Below, piece by piece: positions 42,224-53,489 of a stretch of 64,000 nt of DNA. How positions within the stretch are numbered: position 1 is the stretch's first letter; each line of letters starts with the position of its first letter. Where the stretch lies: the NCBI RefSeq assembly GCF_041916735.1, contig NZ_JAYRYY010000001.1; one strand, given 5' to 3'. Position numbers and translations under genes: made by a program. The DNA is from Zoogloea sp016790385 (GTDB lineage Bacteria > Pseudomonadota > Gammaproteobacteria > Burkholderiales > Rhodocyclaceae). Under the pieces are notes generated by a model. The model had not been told where the DNA came from, did not search any database, and was given only the letters and a program-made list of their open reading frames with translations.

Positions 42224-43021
42224 ATGAAATTCAACAACATTCTGTTCGAGATCACCGACGGCGTTGCTCGCCTGACCCTCAACCGCCCCGACAAGCTCAA
42301 CAGCTTCACCGGCGAGATGCATGCCGAGCTGCGTGACGCCCTCGACGCGATTCAGGCCGACCCGGCTGTCCGTGTGCTGGTGCTGACCGGCGCCGGCCGA
42401 GCCTTCTGCGCCGGCCAGGATCTGGCCGACCCGGACATGGCGCGCACCGCCAGCGGCGGCATGCCCGACATCGGCAACGTGGTCGAGAAGAACTACAAGC
42501 CCATGGTGTTGCGCCTGCAAAACCTGCGTGTGCCCACCATCGCGGCCGTCAATGGCATCGCCGCCGGCGCCGGCGCCAGCGTGGCCCTGGCCTGTGATCT
42601 GGTGGTGGCCAGCAAGTCGGCCTCCTTCCTCCAGGCCTTCAGCAAGATCGGCCTGGTGCCGGACACGGGTGGCACCTGGTTCCTGCCCCAGCGGGTCGGC
42701 ATGGCCCGGGCCATGGGCCTGGCACTGCTGGCCGACAAGCTGCCGGCCGAGAAGGCTGCCGACTGGGGTCTGATCTGGGCCGCCTACGACGATGCCGAGT
42801 TTGCCGCCAAGGTGGATGCCATGGCCGCCCAGCTGGCCGTGATGCCCACCAAGGCCCTGGTGCGGACCCGCCAGGCCATGCATGCCGCGCCCGGCCACAC
42901 CCTGGAGCAGCAACTGTCCTTCGAAGGCGGCTTCATGCGCGAGCTGGGCTGGAGCCCGGATTACGCCGAAGGCGTGGCCGCCTTCATGGAAAAGCGCGCA
43001 CCGAAGTTCACCGGGGAATGA
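42224..43021 (+). CDS. paaG: Epoxyphenylacetyl-CoA isomerase PaaG
   Basis: 265 residues, crotonase fold, with oxyanion-hole segments AFCAGQDLAD and GIAAGAGASVALACDLVVA. PaaG turns the ring-1,2-epoxide into oxepin-CoA and later shifts a double bond. AGGAG lies 6 nt before the ATG. It overlaps paaH by 4 bp (ATGA). Confidence 0.92.
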   Translation: MKFNNILFEITDGVARLTLNRPDKLNSFTGEMHAELRDALDAIQADPAVRVLVLTGAGRAFCAGQDLADPDMARTASGGMPDIGNVVEKNYKPMVLRLQNLRVPTIAAVNGIAAGAGASVALACDLVVASKSASFLQAFSKIGLVPDTGGTWFLPQRVGMARAMGLALLADKLPAEKAADWGLIWAAYDDAEFAAKVDAMAAQLAVMPTKALVRTRQAMHAAPGHTLEQQLSFEGGFMRELGWSPDYAEGVAAFMEKRAPKFTGE

Positions 43022-44553
43022 GCGTGAGCCAGCCCCTCATCACCCCATCCGTCGTCGCCGTGGTTGGCACTGGTGCCATGGGCGCCGGCATTGCCCAGGT
43101 GGCGGCTGCCGCCGGCCATGTGGTCAAGCTGATGGACAATCGCCCGGAAGCTGCGGCCAAGGCTGTCGCCGGCATCCAGGCCCAGTTCGGCAAGCTCGCC
43201 GACAAGGGCAAGCTCAGCCCTGATGCGGCCCACGCTGCCAGCGCCCGCCTGATCGCGGTGGAAAACCTGGCCGATCTGGCTGATGCCGCCCTGGTGGTCG
43301 AGGCCATCGTCGAGAGTCTCGAGGCCAAGCAGAAGCTCTACCGGGATCTGGAGGACATCGTCGGCGCCGACTGCATCTTCGGCACCAATACCTCGTCCAT
43401 CTCCGTCACGGCCATCGGCTCGGCCCTGAAGCGCCCCGAGCGCCTCGCCGGCCTGCATTTCTTCAACCCCGCACCGCTGATGGCCCTGGTGGAGATCGTC
43501 TCCGGCCTGGCCACCGACAAGGCCGTGGCCGACACCCTGTTCGCCACCGCCGCGGCCTGGGGCAAGACCCCGGTGCATGCCCGCTCCACCCCCGGCTTCA
43601 TCGTCAACCGGGTGGCCCGGCCGTACTACGCCGAAGCCCTGCGCATTCTTAACGAAGGCGGCGCCGACTGCGCCACCCTCGACGCGATCATGCGCGAAGC
43701 GGGCGGCTTTCGCATGGGGCCCTTTGAGCTGATGGACATGATCGGCCACGACGTGAACTTCGCCGTGACCCGCTCGGTGTGGAACGCCTTCTATAACGAT
43801 CAGCGCTTTCTGCCCTCCCTGATCCAGCAGGAACTGGTGGACGCGGGATTCCTCGGGCGCAAGAGCGGGCGTGGCTTCTACGACTACCGGGAAGGCGCCG
43901 AGCGTCCGCAGGCGAAGAGCGCCGTGGCCCAGGGCGTGCCCGACAGTATTGTGCTCCATGGCGACTCGGCCGCCGCCCGAGCCCTGGCTGACCGCCTTCA
44001 CGAGCGTGGCGTGGCCTACACCTGGGGCGAGGCCCAGGACGGGCGCCTTGCCGAAGCGGGCGATGCGGTGATCTTCGTCACCGACGGGCGCACCGCCACC
44101 CGCCGGGCCTCGGATACCGGTATTGCCAACACGGTGCTGATCGACCTCGCCCTCGACTACACCAGCGCCACCCGCATCGCTGTCAGCACGGCCCAAAGCT
44201 GTTGGGCACCGGCTGTCGGCTCGGCCATCGGCCTGCTCCAGGCCGCCGGCTTTGCGGTGTCGCGCCTGGGCGATGTGCCCGGCCTGGCGGTGATGCGTAC
44301 CGTCGCCATGCTCGCCAATGAGGCTGCCGATGCGGTGAACCAGGGCGTCTGTGACGCCGCAGGTGCGGACGCGGCCATGCGCCTGGGGGTGAACTACCCC
44401 CGTGGTCCCCTGGCCTGGGCCGATGCCGCAGGCCTGCCCGTCATCTGCACGGTGCTGACCCACCTGGGGCAGTTCTACGGCGAAGACCGTTACCGAATCT
44501 CGCCCCTTATCCAGCAACAGGTTTCCGCAGGAAAGAAGATCCATGACCGCTGA
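43018..44553 (+). CDS. paaH: 3-hydroxyacyl-CoA dehydrogenase PaaH
   Basis: 511 residues. The Rossmann motif is VVGTGAMGAGIAQVAA; then come the 3HCDH N domain (FFNPAPLMALVEIVSG, GFIVNRVARPYYAEAL) and two C-terminal 3HCDH domains (FRMGPFELMDMIG; LGVNYPRGPLAWADAAG), normal for PaaH. It oxidises 3-hydroxyadipyl-CoA to 3-oxoadipyl-CoA. Overlaps with paaG (4 bp) and paaI (11 bp) show tight coupling. Confidence 0.94.
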   Translation: MSVSQPLITPSVVAVVGTGAMGAGIAQVAAAAGHVVKLMDNRPEAAAKAVAGIQAQFGKLADKGKLSPDAAHAASARLIAVENLADLADAALVVEAIVESLEAKQKLYRDLEDIVGADCIFGTNTSSISVTAIGSALKRPERLAGLHFFNPAPLMALVEIVSGLATDKAVADTLFATAAAWGKTPVHARSTPGFIVNRVARPYYAEALRILNEGGADCATLDAIMREAGGFRMGPFELMDMIGHDVNFAVTRSVWNAFYNDQRFLPSLIQQELVDAGFLGRKSGRGFYDYREGAERPQAKSAVAQGVPDSIVLHGDSAAARALADRLHERGVAYTWGEAQDGRLAEAGDAVIFVTDGRTATRRASDTGIANTVLIDLALDYTSATRIAVSTAQSCWAPAVGSAIGLLQAAGFAVSRLGDVPGLAVMRTVAMLANEAADAVNQGVCDAAGADAAMRLGVNYPRGPLAWADAAGLPVICTVLTHLGQFYGEDRYRISPLIQQQVSAGKKIHDR

Positions 44554-45025
44554 CATTTCCCTTGCCACCCCAGTCGTACCGACCGAGCCCCAGGCCCTTG
44601 CCGAGGCGGTCGCCACCGCCATGTGGGCCCGCGACCGGGCCGCCAACGCGCTGGGCATGCGCATCGACGAAGTCCGCCAGGGCTATGCGCGCCTGTCCAT
44701 GCCGGTGCGCGGCGACATGGTCAATGGCCATCACATCTGCCACGGGGGGCTGATCTTCACCCTGGCCGATACGGCCTTCGCCTATGCCTGCAACAGTTAC
44801 AACAAAAATACGGTCGCGTCCGCCTGTCACATCGACTTCCTGGCCCCGGGCAAGGAGGGCGACACCCTGGCAGCCGAGGCCGTGGAGATGTCCGCCTCCG
44901 GCCGCACCGGGGTGTACGACGTGACCGTGCGCGACAGCGCCGGCAAGACCGTGGCCCTGTTCCGGGGCAAGAGCTACCGCATCTCCGGCGAAGTCATTGC
45001 CGGCCTGGATGCCGAGAAAGCCTGA
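44543..45025 (+). CDS. paaI: Hydroxyphenylacetyl-CoA thioesterase PaaI
   Basis: 160 residues, a hotdog-fold thioesterase with HHICHGGLIFTLADTAFAYACNS, where the catalytic Asp lies in LADTAF. PaaI releases CoA from abortive ring-hydroxylated phenylacetyl-CoA derivatives. It starts 11 bp inside paaH. Confidence 0.93.
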   Translation: MTADISLATPVVPTEPQALAEAVATAMWARDRAANALGMRIDEVRQGYARLSMPVRGDMVNGHHICHGGLIFTLADTAFAYACNSYNKNTVASACHIDFLAPGKEGDTLAAEAVEMSASGRTGVYDVTVRDSAGKTVALFRGKSYRISGEVIAGLDAEKA

Positions 45026-45064
45026 ACAGCACCACCGAACAGAACACAAGACGAGGAGACAACC

Positions 45065-46387
<1,323 letters not shown>

Positions 46388-46390
<3 letters not shown>

Positions 46391-46513
46391 GAACGCCGAA
46401 TAAATCTACTGCGCGTCCCGATCTCGCAACTCCGGTGCTCGCTGTACTCCAGTACAGCTCCGCTCCTCGTTGCGACCTCGGGCCTGCTCACGGCGATTTC
46501 TTCAGCATTCTCG
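46388..46513 (+). repeat. Stop-anchored long palindrome, copy 3
   Basis: It begins at the paaK stop TGA. Outer arms 46388-46406 and 46495-46513 pair at 15 of 19 positions plus a wobble. The apical stem GCTGTAC/GTACAGC (46441-46447, 46452-46458) has a 4-nt loop, flanked by TCGCAAC/GTTGCGA. The paaJ GAGGA Shine-Dalgarno follows 5 bp after the right arm. Confidence 0.82.
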
Positions 46514-46532
46514 GCACAGAGGAACAGTTCAA

Positions 46533-47738
46533 ATGAACGAAGCTTTTATCTGCGACGCCATCCGCACCCCCATCGGCCGCTACGGCGGCACGCTGGCGAG
46601 CGTGCGGGCCGATGACCTGGGCGCCGTGCCCCTCAAGGCCCTGATGGCCCGCAACCCGCAGGTGGACTGGGCGGCCGTCGAGGACATCATCTACGGCTGC
46701 GCCAACCAGGCTGGCGAAGACAACCGCAACGTGGCGCGCATGTCGGGCCTGCTGGCCGGGCTGCCCATCGAGGTGCCGGGCACCACCGTCAATCGCCTGT
46801 GCGGCTCGGGCATGGATGCGGTGGGCCTGGCGGCCCGTTCCATCAAGTCGGGTGAGACGGATCTGATGATCGCCGGCGGCGTGGAAAGCATGTCCAGGGC
46901 GCCCTTCGTGATGGGCAAGGCCGAATCAGCCTTCTCGCGCCAGGCGGCTATCTACGACACCACCATCGGCTGGCGTTTCGTCAATCCGCTGATGAAGAAG
47001 CTCTACGAAGTCCACTCCATGCCCCAGACCGCGGACAACGTGGCCGCCGACTTTGGCATCTCCCGGGCCGACCAGGACGCCTTTGCCCTGCGCTCCCAGC
47101 AGCGCTGGGCCGCCGCCCACGAAGCCGGCCGCTTTGCCGACGAGCTGGTGCCGGTGGAGATCCCGCGCAAGAAGGGCGACCCCGTGCTGTTTACCACTGA
47201 CGAGCACCCGCGCCCCGATACCACCCTGGAGATGCTGGGCAAGCTCAAAGGGGTCAACGGCCCCGAGCTGACCGTGACGGCCGGCAATGCGTCGGGCGTC
47301 AATGACGGGGCCTGCGCGCTGCTGCTGGCCTCTACGGCGGCAGTGGGCAAACACGGCCTGACGCCCAGGGCGCGCGTGGTGGCCATGGCCACCGCCGGGG
47401 TGGCGCCGCGCATCATGGGCTTTGGCCCGGCGCCGGCGGTGCGCAAGGTGCTGGCCAAGGCCGGACTGCGCCTGGCGCAGATGGACGTCATCGAACTCAA
47501 CGAAGCCTTTGCCGCCCAGGGCCTCGCCGTGCTGCGCGACCTGGGCCTCGCCGACGACGACGCCCGGGTGAACCCCAACGGCGGTGCCATCGCCATGGGG
47601 CATCCCCTGGGTATGAGCGGTGCCCGCCTGATCACCACCGCCCTCTACGAGCTGCACCGCCGCGGTGGCCGCTACGCCCTGTGCACCATGTGCATCGGGG
47701 TGGGGCAGGGCATTGCCATGATCATCGAGCGTGTTTGA
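46533..47738 (+). CDS. paaJ: 3-oxoadipyl-CoA thiolase PaaJ
   Basis: 401 residues, a type-II thiolase: active Cys in NRLCGSGMDAV, GGVESMSRAPF, ELNEAFAAQ and the second Cys in CTMCIGVGQG. It cleaves 3-oxoadipyl-CoA to succinyl-CoA and acetyl-CoA, and the dehydro analogue earlier in the route. ATG 46533 has GAGGA 9 nt upstream; the frame extends back into the palindrome without family similarity. Confidence 0.95.
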   Translation: MNEAFICDAIRTPIGRYGGTLASVRADDLGAVPLKALMARNPQVDWAAVEDIIYGCANQAGEDNRNVARMSGLLAGLPIEVPGTTVNRLCGSGMDAVGLAARSIKSGETDLMIAGGVESMSRAPFVMGKAESAFSRQAAIYDTTIGWRFVNPLMKKLYEVHSMPQTADNVAADFGISRADQDAFALRSQQRWAAAHEAGRFADELVPVEIPRKKGDPVLFTTDEHPRPDTTLEMLGKLKGVNGPELTVTAGNASGVNDGACALLLASTAAVGKHGLTPRARVVAMATAGVAPRIMGFGPAPAVRKVLAKAGLRLAQMDVIELNEAFAAQGLAVLRDLGLADDDARVNPNGGAIAMGHPLGMSGARLITTALYELHRRGGRYALCTMCIGVGQGIAMIIERV

Positions 47739-47766
47739 AACACAACCATAAAGAGGAGACAAACCC

Positions 47767-48912
47767 ATGAAGACCATGATGAAGAAGTTTGCCGTGGGCG
47801 CCGTACTGGCCCTGGGCAGCCTGGCCGCCATCGCCAATGAACCGATCCGGATCGGCTCCGTGCTGTCCGTCACCGGCCCGGCCGCCTTTCTGGGCGACCC
47901 GGAGCTGAAGACCATGCAGCTCTACGTGGAAGACATCAACAAGAAGGGCGGCGTGCTGGGCCGTCAGCTGCAACTGGTGCATTACGACGACGGCAGCGAC
48001 GCCAACAAAGCCAACGGTTTTGCCAAGCGCCTGCTCGACGACGACAAAGTGGACATCCTGATCGGCGGCACCACCACCGGCGCCACCATGTCCATGGTGC
48101 CCCTGGCCGAGAAATCCGGTACGCCCTTCATCTCCCTGGCAGGTGCCGTGGTGATCGTCGAGCCGGTCAAGAAGTTCGTCTTCAAGACCCCCCACACCGA
48201 CCGCATGGCCGCCGAGAAGGTGTTCGAGGACATGAAAAAACGCGGTCTGAGCAAGGTGGCGCTGCTGTCCGAGACTTCCGGCTTCGGCCAGTCGGGCAAG
48301 AAGGAGACCGAGGCGGTGGCCGGCAAATACGGCGTGACCCTGGTGGCCAACGAGACCTACGGACCTAAGGACACCGACATGAGCCCGCAGCTCACCAAGA
48401 TCAAGAACACTGCCGGCGTGCAGGCGGTGTTTGTGTTCGGTCTGGGCCAGGGCCCGGCCATCGTCACCAAGAACTACAAGCAGCTCGGCATCACGCTGCC
48501 CCTTTACCAGTCCCACGGAGTGGCCTCGGATGAGTTCCTGAAGCTCGCCGGCCCGGCTGCCGAAGGTGTGCGCCTGCCGTCCCCGGCTCAGCTAATCCCC
48601 GAGAAGCTTCCCGCCGGTGACCCGCAGAAGCCCGTCGTGACCGCCTACGACAAGGCCTACAAGGAGCGCTACAAGCAGGATGTATCCACCTTCGGCGGCT
48701 ACGCCTACGACGGCCTGATGATCGCCGTGGATGCCATCAAGCGTGCCGGCGGCACCGACAAGGCCAAGGTCCGCGACGCCATTGAAGCCACCAAGGGCTT
48801 CGTCGGCACCAGCGGCAAGTTCAACATGTCCGCCACCGACCACATGGGCCTCGACCTGTCCTCCTTCCGCATGCTTGAAGTCAAGAACGGCGACTGGACC
48901 CTCTCCCTGTAA
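47767..48912 (+). CDS. Periplasmic substrate-binding protein, branched-chain-type ABC transporter
   Basis: 381 residues with a signal peptide (cut after AIANEPIRIG start) and the LivJ/K fold (GSVLSVTGPAAFLGDPELKTMQLYVEDINKKGGVLG). It is embedded in the catabolic operon, while its likely permease genes livHMGF run leftward from 34.9 kb and have no binding protein of their own. A phenylacetate- or aromatic-acid-specific importer is inferred. Confidence 0.88.
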   Translation: MKTMMKKFAVGAVLALGSLAAIANEPIRIGSVLSVTGPAAFLGDPELKTMQLYVEDINKKGGVLGRQLQLVHYDDGSDANKANGFAKRLLDDDKVDILIGGTTTGATMSMVPLAEKSGTPFISLAGAVVIVEPVKKFVFKTPHTDRMAAEKVFEDMKKRGLSKVALLSETSGFGQSGKKETEAVAGKYGVTLVANETYGPKDTDMSPQLTKIKNTAGVQAVFVFGLGQGPAIVTKNYKQLGITLPLYQSHGVASDEFLKLAGPAAEGVRLPSPAQLIPEKLPAGDPQKPVVTAYDKAYKERYKQDVSTFGGYAYDGLMIAVDAIKRAGGTDKAKVRDAIEATKGFVGTSGKFNMSATDHMGLDLSSFRMLEVKNGDWTLSL

Positions 48913-48965
48913 GCCTCCAACAACAAAAAGGGCACCTGCCGGCTGGCGGGTGCCGGGAGAACAGC

Positions 48966-49739
48966 ATGAGCAAGCTGGTAATCACCGAAGTTCATGGCAG
49001 GGTCGGGCTGATCCGCATCAACCGGCCCGACGCCCTCAACGCCCTCAACAATGAGGTCGTGGATGGCATCGGCGCGGCCATTGACGGCTTCGAGGCCGAC
49101 GAGAACATCGGCTGCATCGTCCTGACCGGCAACGAGAAGGCCTTCGCCGCAGGAGCCGACATCGGCTTCATGAGGGACTTCGACTACATGCACGCCTACA
49201 AGACGGATTTCATCACCCGCAACTGGGAGCGCATCAAGACCACCCGCAAGCCGGTGATTGCGGCGGTGGCCGGTTTTGCCCTGGGTGGCGGCTGCGAGAT
49301 GGCGATGATGTGCGACATGATCTTTGCTGCCGATACGGCGAAGTTCGGCCAGCCGGAGATCCGCCTGGGCACGCTGCCCGGCGCCGGCGGCACCCAACGC
49401 CTGCCCCGCGCCGTGGGCAAGGCCAAGGCCATGGACCTGTGCCTCACCGCCCGCATGATGGATGCCGTCGAAGCCGAGAAGGCTGGCCTGGTGGCCCGGG
49501 TCATTCCCGCCGAGCAGCTGCTGGACGAAACCCTCAAGGCCGCGGCCACCATCGCCGGCTTCTCGCTGCCGGTGGTCATGATGATCAAGGAGTCGGTCAA
49601 TCGCGCCTTCGAGAGCAGCCTCAACGAGGGCCTGCTGTTCGAGCGCCGGGTCTTCCATTCGGCCTTCGCCCTCGAAGACCAGAAGGAGGGCATGGCCGCC
49701 TTCGTCGAGAAGCGCAAGCCGGCCTTCCGGAACTGCTGA
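48966..49739 (+). CDS. paaF: Enoyl-CoA hydratase PaaF
   Basis: 257 residues, crotonase fold, with both catalytic Glu regions: FALGGGCEMAMMCDMI and GQPEIRLGTLPGAGGTQRLPRAVG. It hydrates 2,3-dehydroadipyl-CoA. A GGGTGCCGGGAGAACAGC leader gives the ribosome-binding site. It is followed 7 bp later by another crotonase. Confidence 0.88.
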   Translation: MSKLVITEVHGRVGLIRINRPDALNALNNEVVDGIGAAIDGFEADENIGCIVLTGNEKAFAAGADIGFMRDFDYMHAYKTDFITRNWERIKTTRKPVIAAVAGFALGGGCEMAMMCDMIFAADTAKFGQPEIRLGTLPGAGGTQRLPRAVGKAKAMDLCLTARMMDAVEAEKAGLVARVIPAEQLLDETLKAAATIAGFSLPVVMMIKESVNRAFESSLNEGLLFERRVFHSAFALEDQKEGMAAFVEKRKPAFRNC

Positions 49740-49746
49740 GGTCGCC

Positions 49747-50538
49747 ATGGCAAGCCCTTACCAAACCCTGGAGATCGAACGCAGCGGCCGCGTGGCCACC
49801 CTGTGGATGAATCGCCCGGACGTCTTCAATGCCTTCAACGAGCAGCTCATCGCCGACCTGCACCAGGCCTGTGCCGAGCTGGACGCCGACGCCGGCGTGC
49901 GGGTGGTGGTGCTGGCCGGGCGGGGAAAGCACTTCTCTGCCGGTGCCGACCTCAACTGGATGAAGCGCGCCTCGGCCTACGGTGAAGCCGAGAACATGGC
50001 CGACGCCCGCCGCTTTGCCGGCATGCTGCGGGCGCTGTCGGACATGAACAAGCCGACCATCGCCCGCATCCAGGGCGCGGCCCTGGGGGGCGGCACCGGG
50101 CTCGCCGCCGCCTGCGACATGGCGGTGGCCGCCGACAACGCCTCGTTCTCCACCTCGGAAGTGAAGTTCGGAATCATCCCCGCGGTGATCAGCCCCTACG
50201 TGCTGCGGGCCATCGGCCCGCGGCATGCCCTGCGCCTGTTCCAGAGCGCCGAGCGGATCAGTGCCGCCCGCGCCCTGGAGATGGGGCTGGTGGGGGAGGT
50301 CGTTCCGGTGGACGCCCTCGACGCCGCAGTGGCCGCCCTGGCCGAGACCCTGGTGGCCGGCGCACCCCAGGCCCAGAAGGCGGCCAAGGACCTGATCGCC
50401 GCCGTCAACGGGCGCCCCATCGACGACGCGGTGAGTGAAGAGACTGCCAGCCGTATCGCCCGACGGCGCGCCACCGATGAAGCCCGGGACGGCATCGCCG
50501 CCTTTCTTGAAAAACGCCCCCCCGCCTGGCTGCAATAA
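49747..50538 (+). CDS. Additional crotonase-family enzyme in the paa operon
   Basis: 263 residues. It has oxyanion segments HFSAGADLNWMKR and AALGGGTGLAAACDMAVAADNA and SEVKFGIIPAVISPYV. This pattern (SAGADLNWMK, SEVKxGIIPA.I) resembles methylglutaconyl-CoA hydratase-like crotonases rather than PaaF or PaaG. Neighbouring paaA starts 42 bp later. Function in the pathway is unknown; a double-bond isomerase or a hydratase for a substituted analogue is possible. Confidence 0.8.
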   Translation: MASPYQTLEIERSGRVATLWMNRPDVFNAFNEQLIADLHQACAELDADAGVRVVVLAGRGKHFSAGADLNWMKRASAYGEAENMADARRFAGMLRALSDMNKPTIARIQGAALGGGTGLAAACDMAVAADNASFSTSEVKFGIIPAVISPYVLRAIGPRHALRLFQSAERISAARALEMGLVGEVVPVDALDAAVAALAETLVAGAPQAQKAAKDLIAAVNGRPIDDAVSEETASRIARRRATDEARDGIAAFLEKRPPAWLQ

Positions 50539-50580
50539 GCAGCCGGCGGATCTGTCCAAGCTACACAGGAGAGACACCTC

Positions 50581-51590
<1,010 letters not shown>

Positions 51591-51594
<4 letters not shown>

Positions 51595-51950
51595 ACACCG
51601 CACAACCGTTTGAAGGGGCTCGCACCGAAGCCCGCCAGGGCGAAGGTAGTCCAGCGAACACCCCCGCACTCAAGGAATGGCCCCTCTGGGAAATCTTCGT
51701 CCGCAGCAAGCAGGGCCTCGAGCACAAGCACTGCGGCAGCCTGCACGCCGCCGACGCCGCCCAGGCCCTGCACATGGCCCGCGATGTGTACACCCGCCGC
51801 CAGGAAGGCGTGAGCATCTGGGTGGTGCCGTCCATCGCCATCACTGCCAGCAATCCGGATGACAAGGGCGAGCTGTTCGATCCCGCCGCCGACAAGATCT
51901 ACCGTCACCCGACCTTTTACGAAATCCCGGAAGAAGTGGGGCACATGTGA
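51591..51950 (+). CDS. paaB: Phenylacetyl-CoA epoxidase subunit PaaB
   Basis: 119 residues. The conserved part begins at EWPLWEIFVRSKQGLEHKHCGSLHA (about residue 29), so there is an extra N-terminal segment rich in Gly, Ala and Pro compared with the usual 95-residue PaaB. AAAAGGAGGCAGC sets the ATG. PaaB bridges the epoxidase heterotetramers. Confidence 0.93.
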
Positions 51951-52822
51951 TGAGCGCGATCCAACCGAGCGTGGCGCAGGACCGCTCCAAGCAAGCGAGC
52001 GCCCCCGTGGGGGGCAGCGCACCCAACGCAGTGGGAAGCGTGGGGGCTCCTATCGACTACCTCCTGCACCTGGCCGACAACGCCGTGGTGCTGGGCCAGC
52101 GCAACGCCGAATGGTGCGGCCACGGCCCCATCCTCGAGGAAGACATCGCCATGGGCAACGTCAGCCTCGACTACATCGGCCAGGCCCGGCTGCTGTACCA
52201 GTTGGCCGCCACCCGCCTGGGCGGCGATGCCACCGAGGACAAGCTGGCCTACTTCCGCGACGAGACCCAGTTCCGCAATTACACCCTGCTGGAGCTGCCC
52301 CACAACGGCCCGCTGGTGGGCTACGCCGTGTCCGACCGGGACTACGCCACCACCGTCGTGCGCAACTTCCTCTACGGCGCCCTGATGGTGCTGGTGTGGG
52401 ACGCGCTGGAAAAGTCTCCCGACGCCGACCTGGCGGCCATCGCCGCCAAGTCCCTGAAGGAAGCCCGCTACCACCTGCACCACGCCGCCGACTGGCTGGT
52501 GCGCTTCGGTGACGGCACCGAGGAATCCCATCGGCGCGCCCAGGCGGCCGTGGATCACCTCTTCCCCTACACCGAAGAGTTCTGGACCCCGAGCGTGGCC
52601 GAGGATGCGGCCGTGGCCGCTGGTGCCGGGGTGGATGTGCGCAGCCTGCGTGCTGCGTGGGACGCCATCGTCAATGAGACCCTGAGCGAGGCCACCCTGG
52701 ACCGTCCGCAGGTTCGCGGCTACGTGCCCGAAGGCAAGCACGGACGTCATTCCGAGCACCTGGGCTACCTGCTCGGCGAGATGCAGGGCCTGGCCCGCGC
52801 CCACCCGGGCGCCACCTGGTAA
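51950..52822 (+). CDS. paaC: Phenylacetyl-CoA epoxidase structural subunit PaaC
   Basis: 290 residues. The family core starts near residue 34 (IDYLLHLADNAVVLGQRNAEWCG) with a low-complexity 33-residue extension before it. ATG 51950 overlaps the paaB stop by one base. PaaC is the structural, non-catalytic ferritin-like partner of PaaA. Confidence 0.94.
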   Translation: MSAIQPSVAQDRSKQASAPVGGSAPNAVGSVGAPIDYLLHLADNAVVLGQRNAEWCGHGPILEEDIAMGNVSLDYIGQARLLYQLAATRLGGDATEDKLAYFRDETQFRNYTLLELPHNGPLVGYAVSDRDYATTVVRNFLYGALMVLVWDALEKSPDADLAAIAAKSLKEARYHLHHAADWLVRFGDGTEESHRRAQAAVDHLFPYTEEFWTPSVAEDAAVAAGAGVDVRSLRAAWDAIVNETLSEATLDRPQVRGYVPEGKHGRHSEHLGYLLGEMQGLARAHPGATW

Positions 52823-52832
52823 GGCGGAGACC

Positions 52833-53333
52833 ATGAGCACAGTCGTGGAACAGGTCTGGGCCAGCCTGGCGCATCTGACCGACCCGGAGATCCCGGTGGT
52901 GACCCTGCGCGAGCTGGGCATCCTCCGGGATGTCACGGAAACGCCGGACGGGGTGGAGGTAGTCATCACCCCCACCTATACCGGCTGCCCGGCCATGGGG
53001 CAGATCGAGGATGACGTCAGGGGGGCGCTGGACAAGGCCGGCATTCCGGCCCGCGTCGTCACCCGTCTTGCCCCGGCCTGGACCACCGACTGGATCAGCG
53101 ACGAGGCCAAGGAGAAGCTGCGCGTCTATGGCATCGCGCCACCGCACACCACCCGGCCGGAGGTCAGCGTGGTCAAGTTCATGCGCCATCGCCCGGCGCC
53201 GGATGCGGTGGCCTGTCCGCGCTGCGGCTCCACCCACACCGTCGTCTCGTCCCAATTCGGGTCCACGGCCTGCAAGGCGCTCTACAAGTGCCTCGACTGC
53301 CAGGAACCCTTCGACTATTTCAAGCCCTACTGA
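52833..53333 (+). CDS. paaD: Phenylacetyl-CoA epoxidase assembly protein PaaD
   Basis: 166 residues. An N-terminal DUF59/MIP18 domain (LTDPEIPVVTLRELGILRDV, TPTYTGCPAM) is followed by a C-terminal zinc-finger-like CPRCGS...CLDCQEPFDYFKPY. It is thought to mature the iron-sulfur cluster of PaaE or the epoxidase. Its stop starts palindrome copy 4. Confidence 0.94.
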   Translation: MSTVVEQVWASLAHLTDPEIPVVTLRELGILRDVTETPDGVEVVITPTYTGCPAMGQIEDDVRGALDKAGIPARVVTRLAPAWTTDWISDEAKEKLRVYGIAPPHTTRPEVSVVKFMRHRPAPDAVACPRCGSTHTVVSSQFGSTACKALYKCLDCQEPFDYFKPY

Positions 53334-53457
53334 CGCCCGTGAATAAATCTACTGCGCGTCCCGATGCTGCGATTCCGGTGCTCGCCGTACATCACGTACA
53401 GCTCAGCACCTCGTCACAGCCTCGGGCCTGCTCGCTACGATTTCTTCACCGGCATTG
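53331..53457 (+). repeat. Stop-anchored long palindrome, copy 4
   Basis: It begins at the paaD stop TGA. Outer arms 53331-53349 and 53439-53457 pair at 14 of 19 positions plus two wobbles. The apical stem GCCGTAC/GTACAGC is at 53384-53390 and 53396-53402. The paaE AGGAG follows at 53473. Confidence 0.82.
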
Positions 53458-53489
53458 CCGGGGCGGTGTTTCAGGAGTTTAAAAACGCC

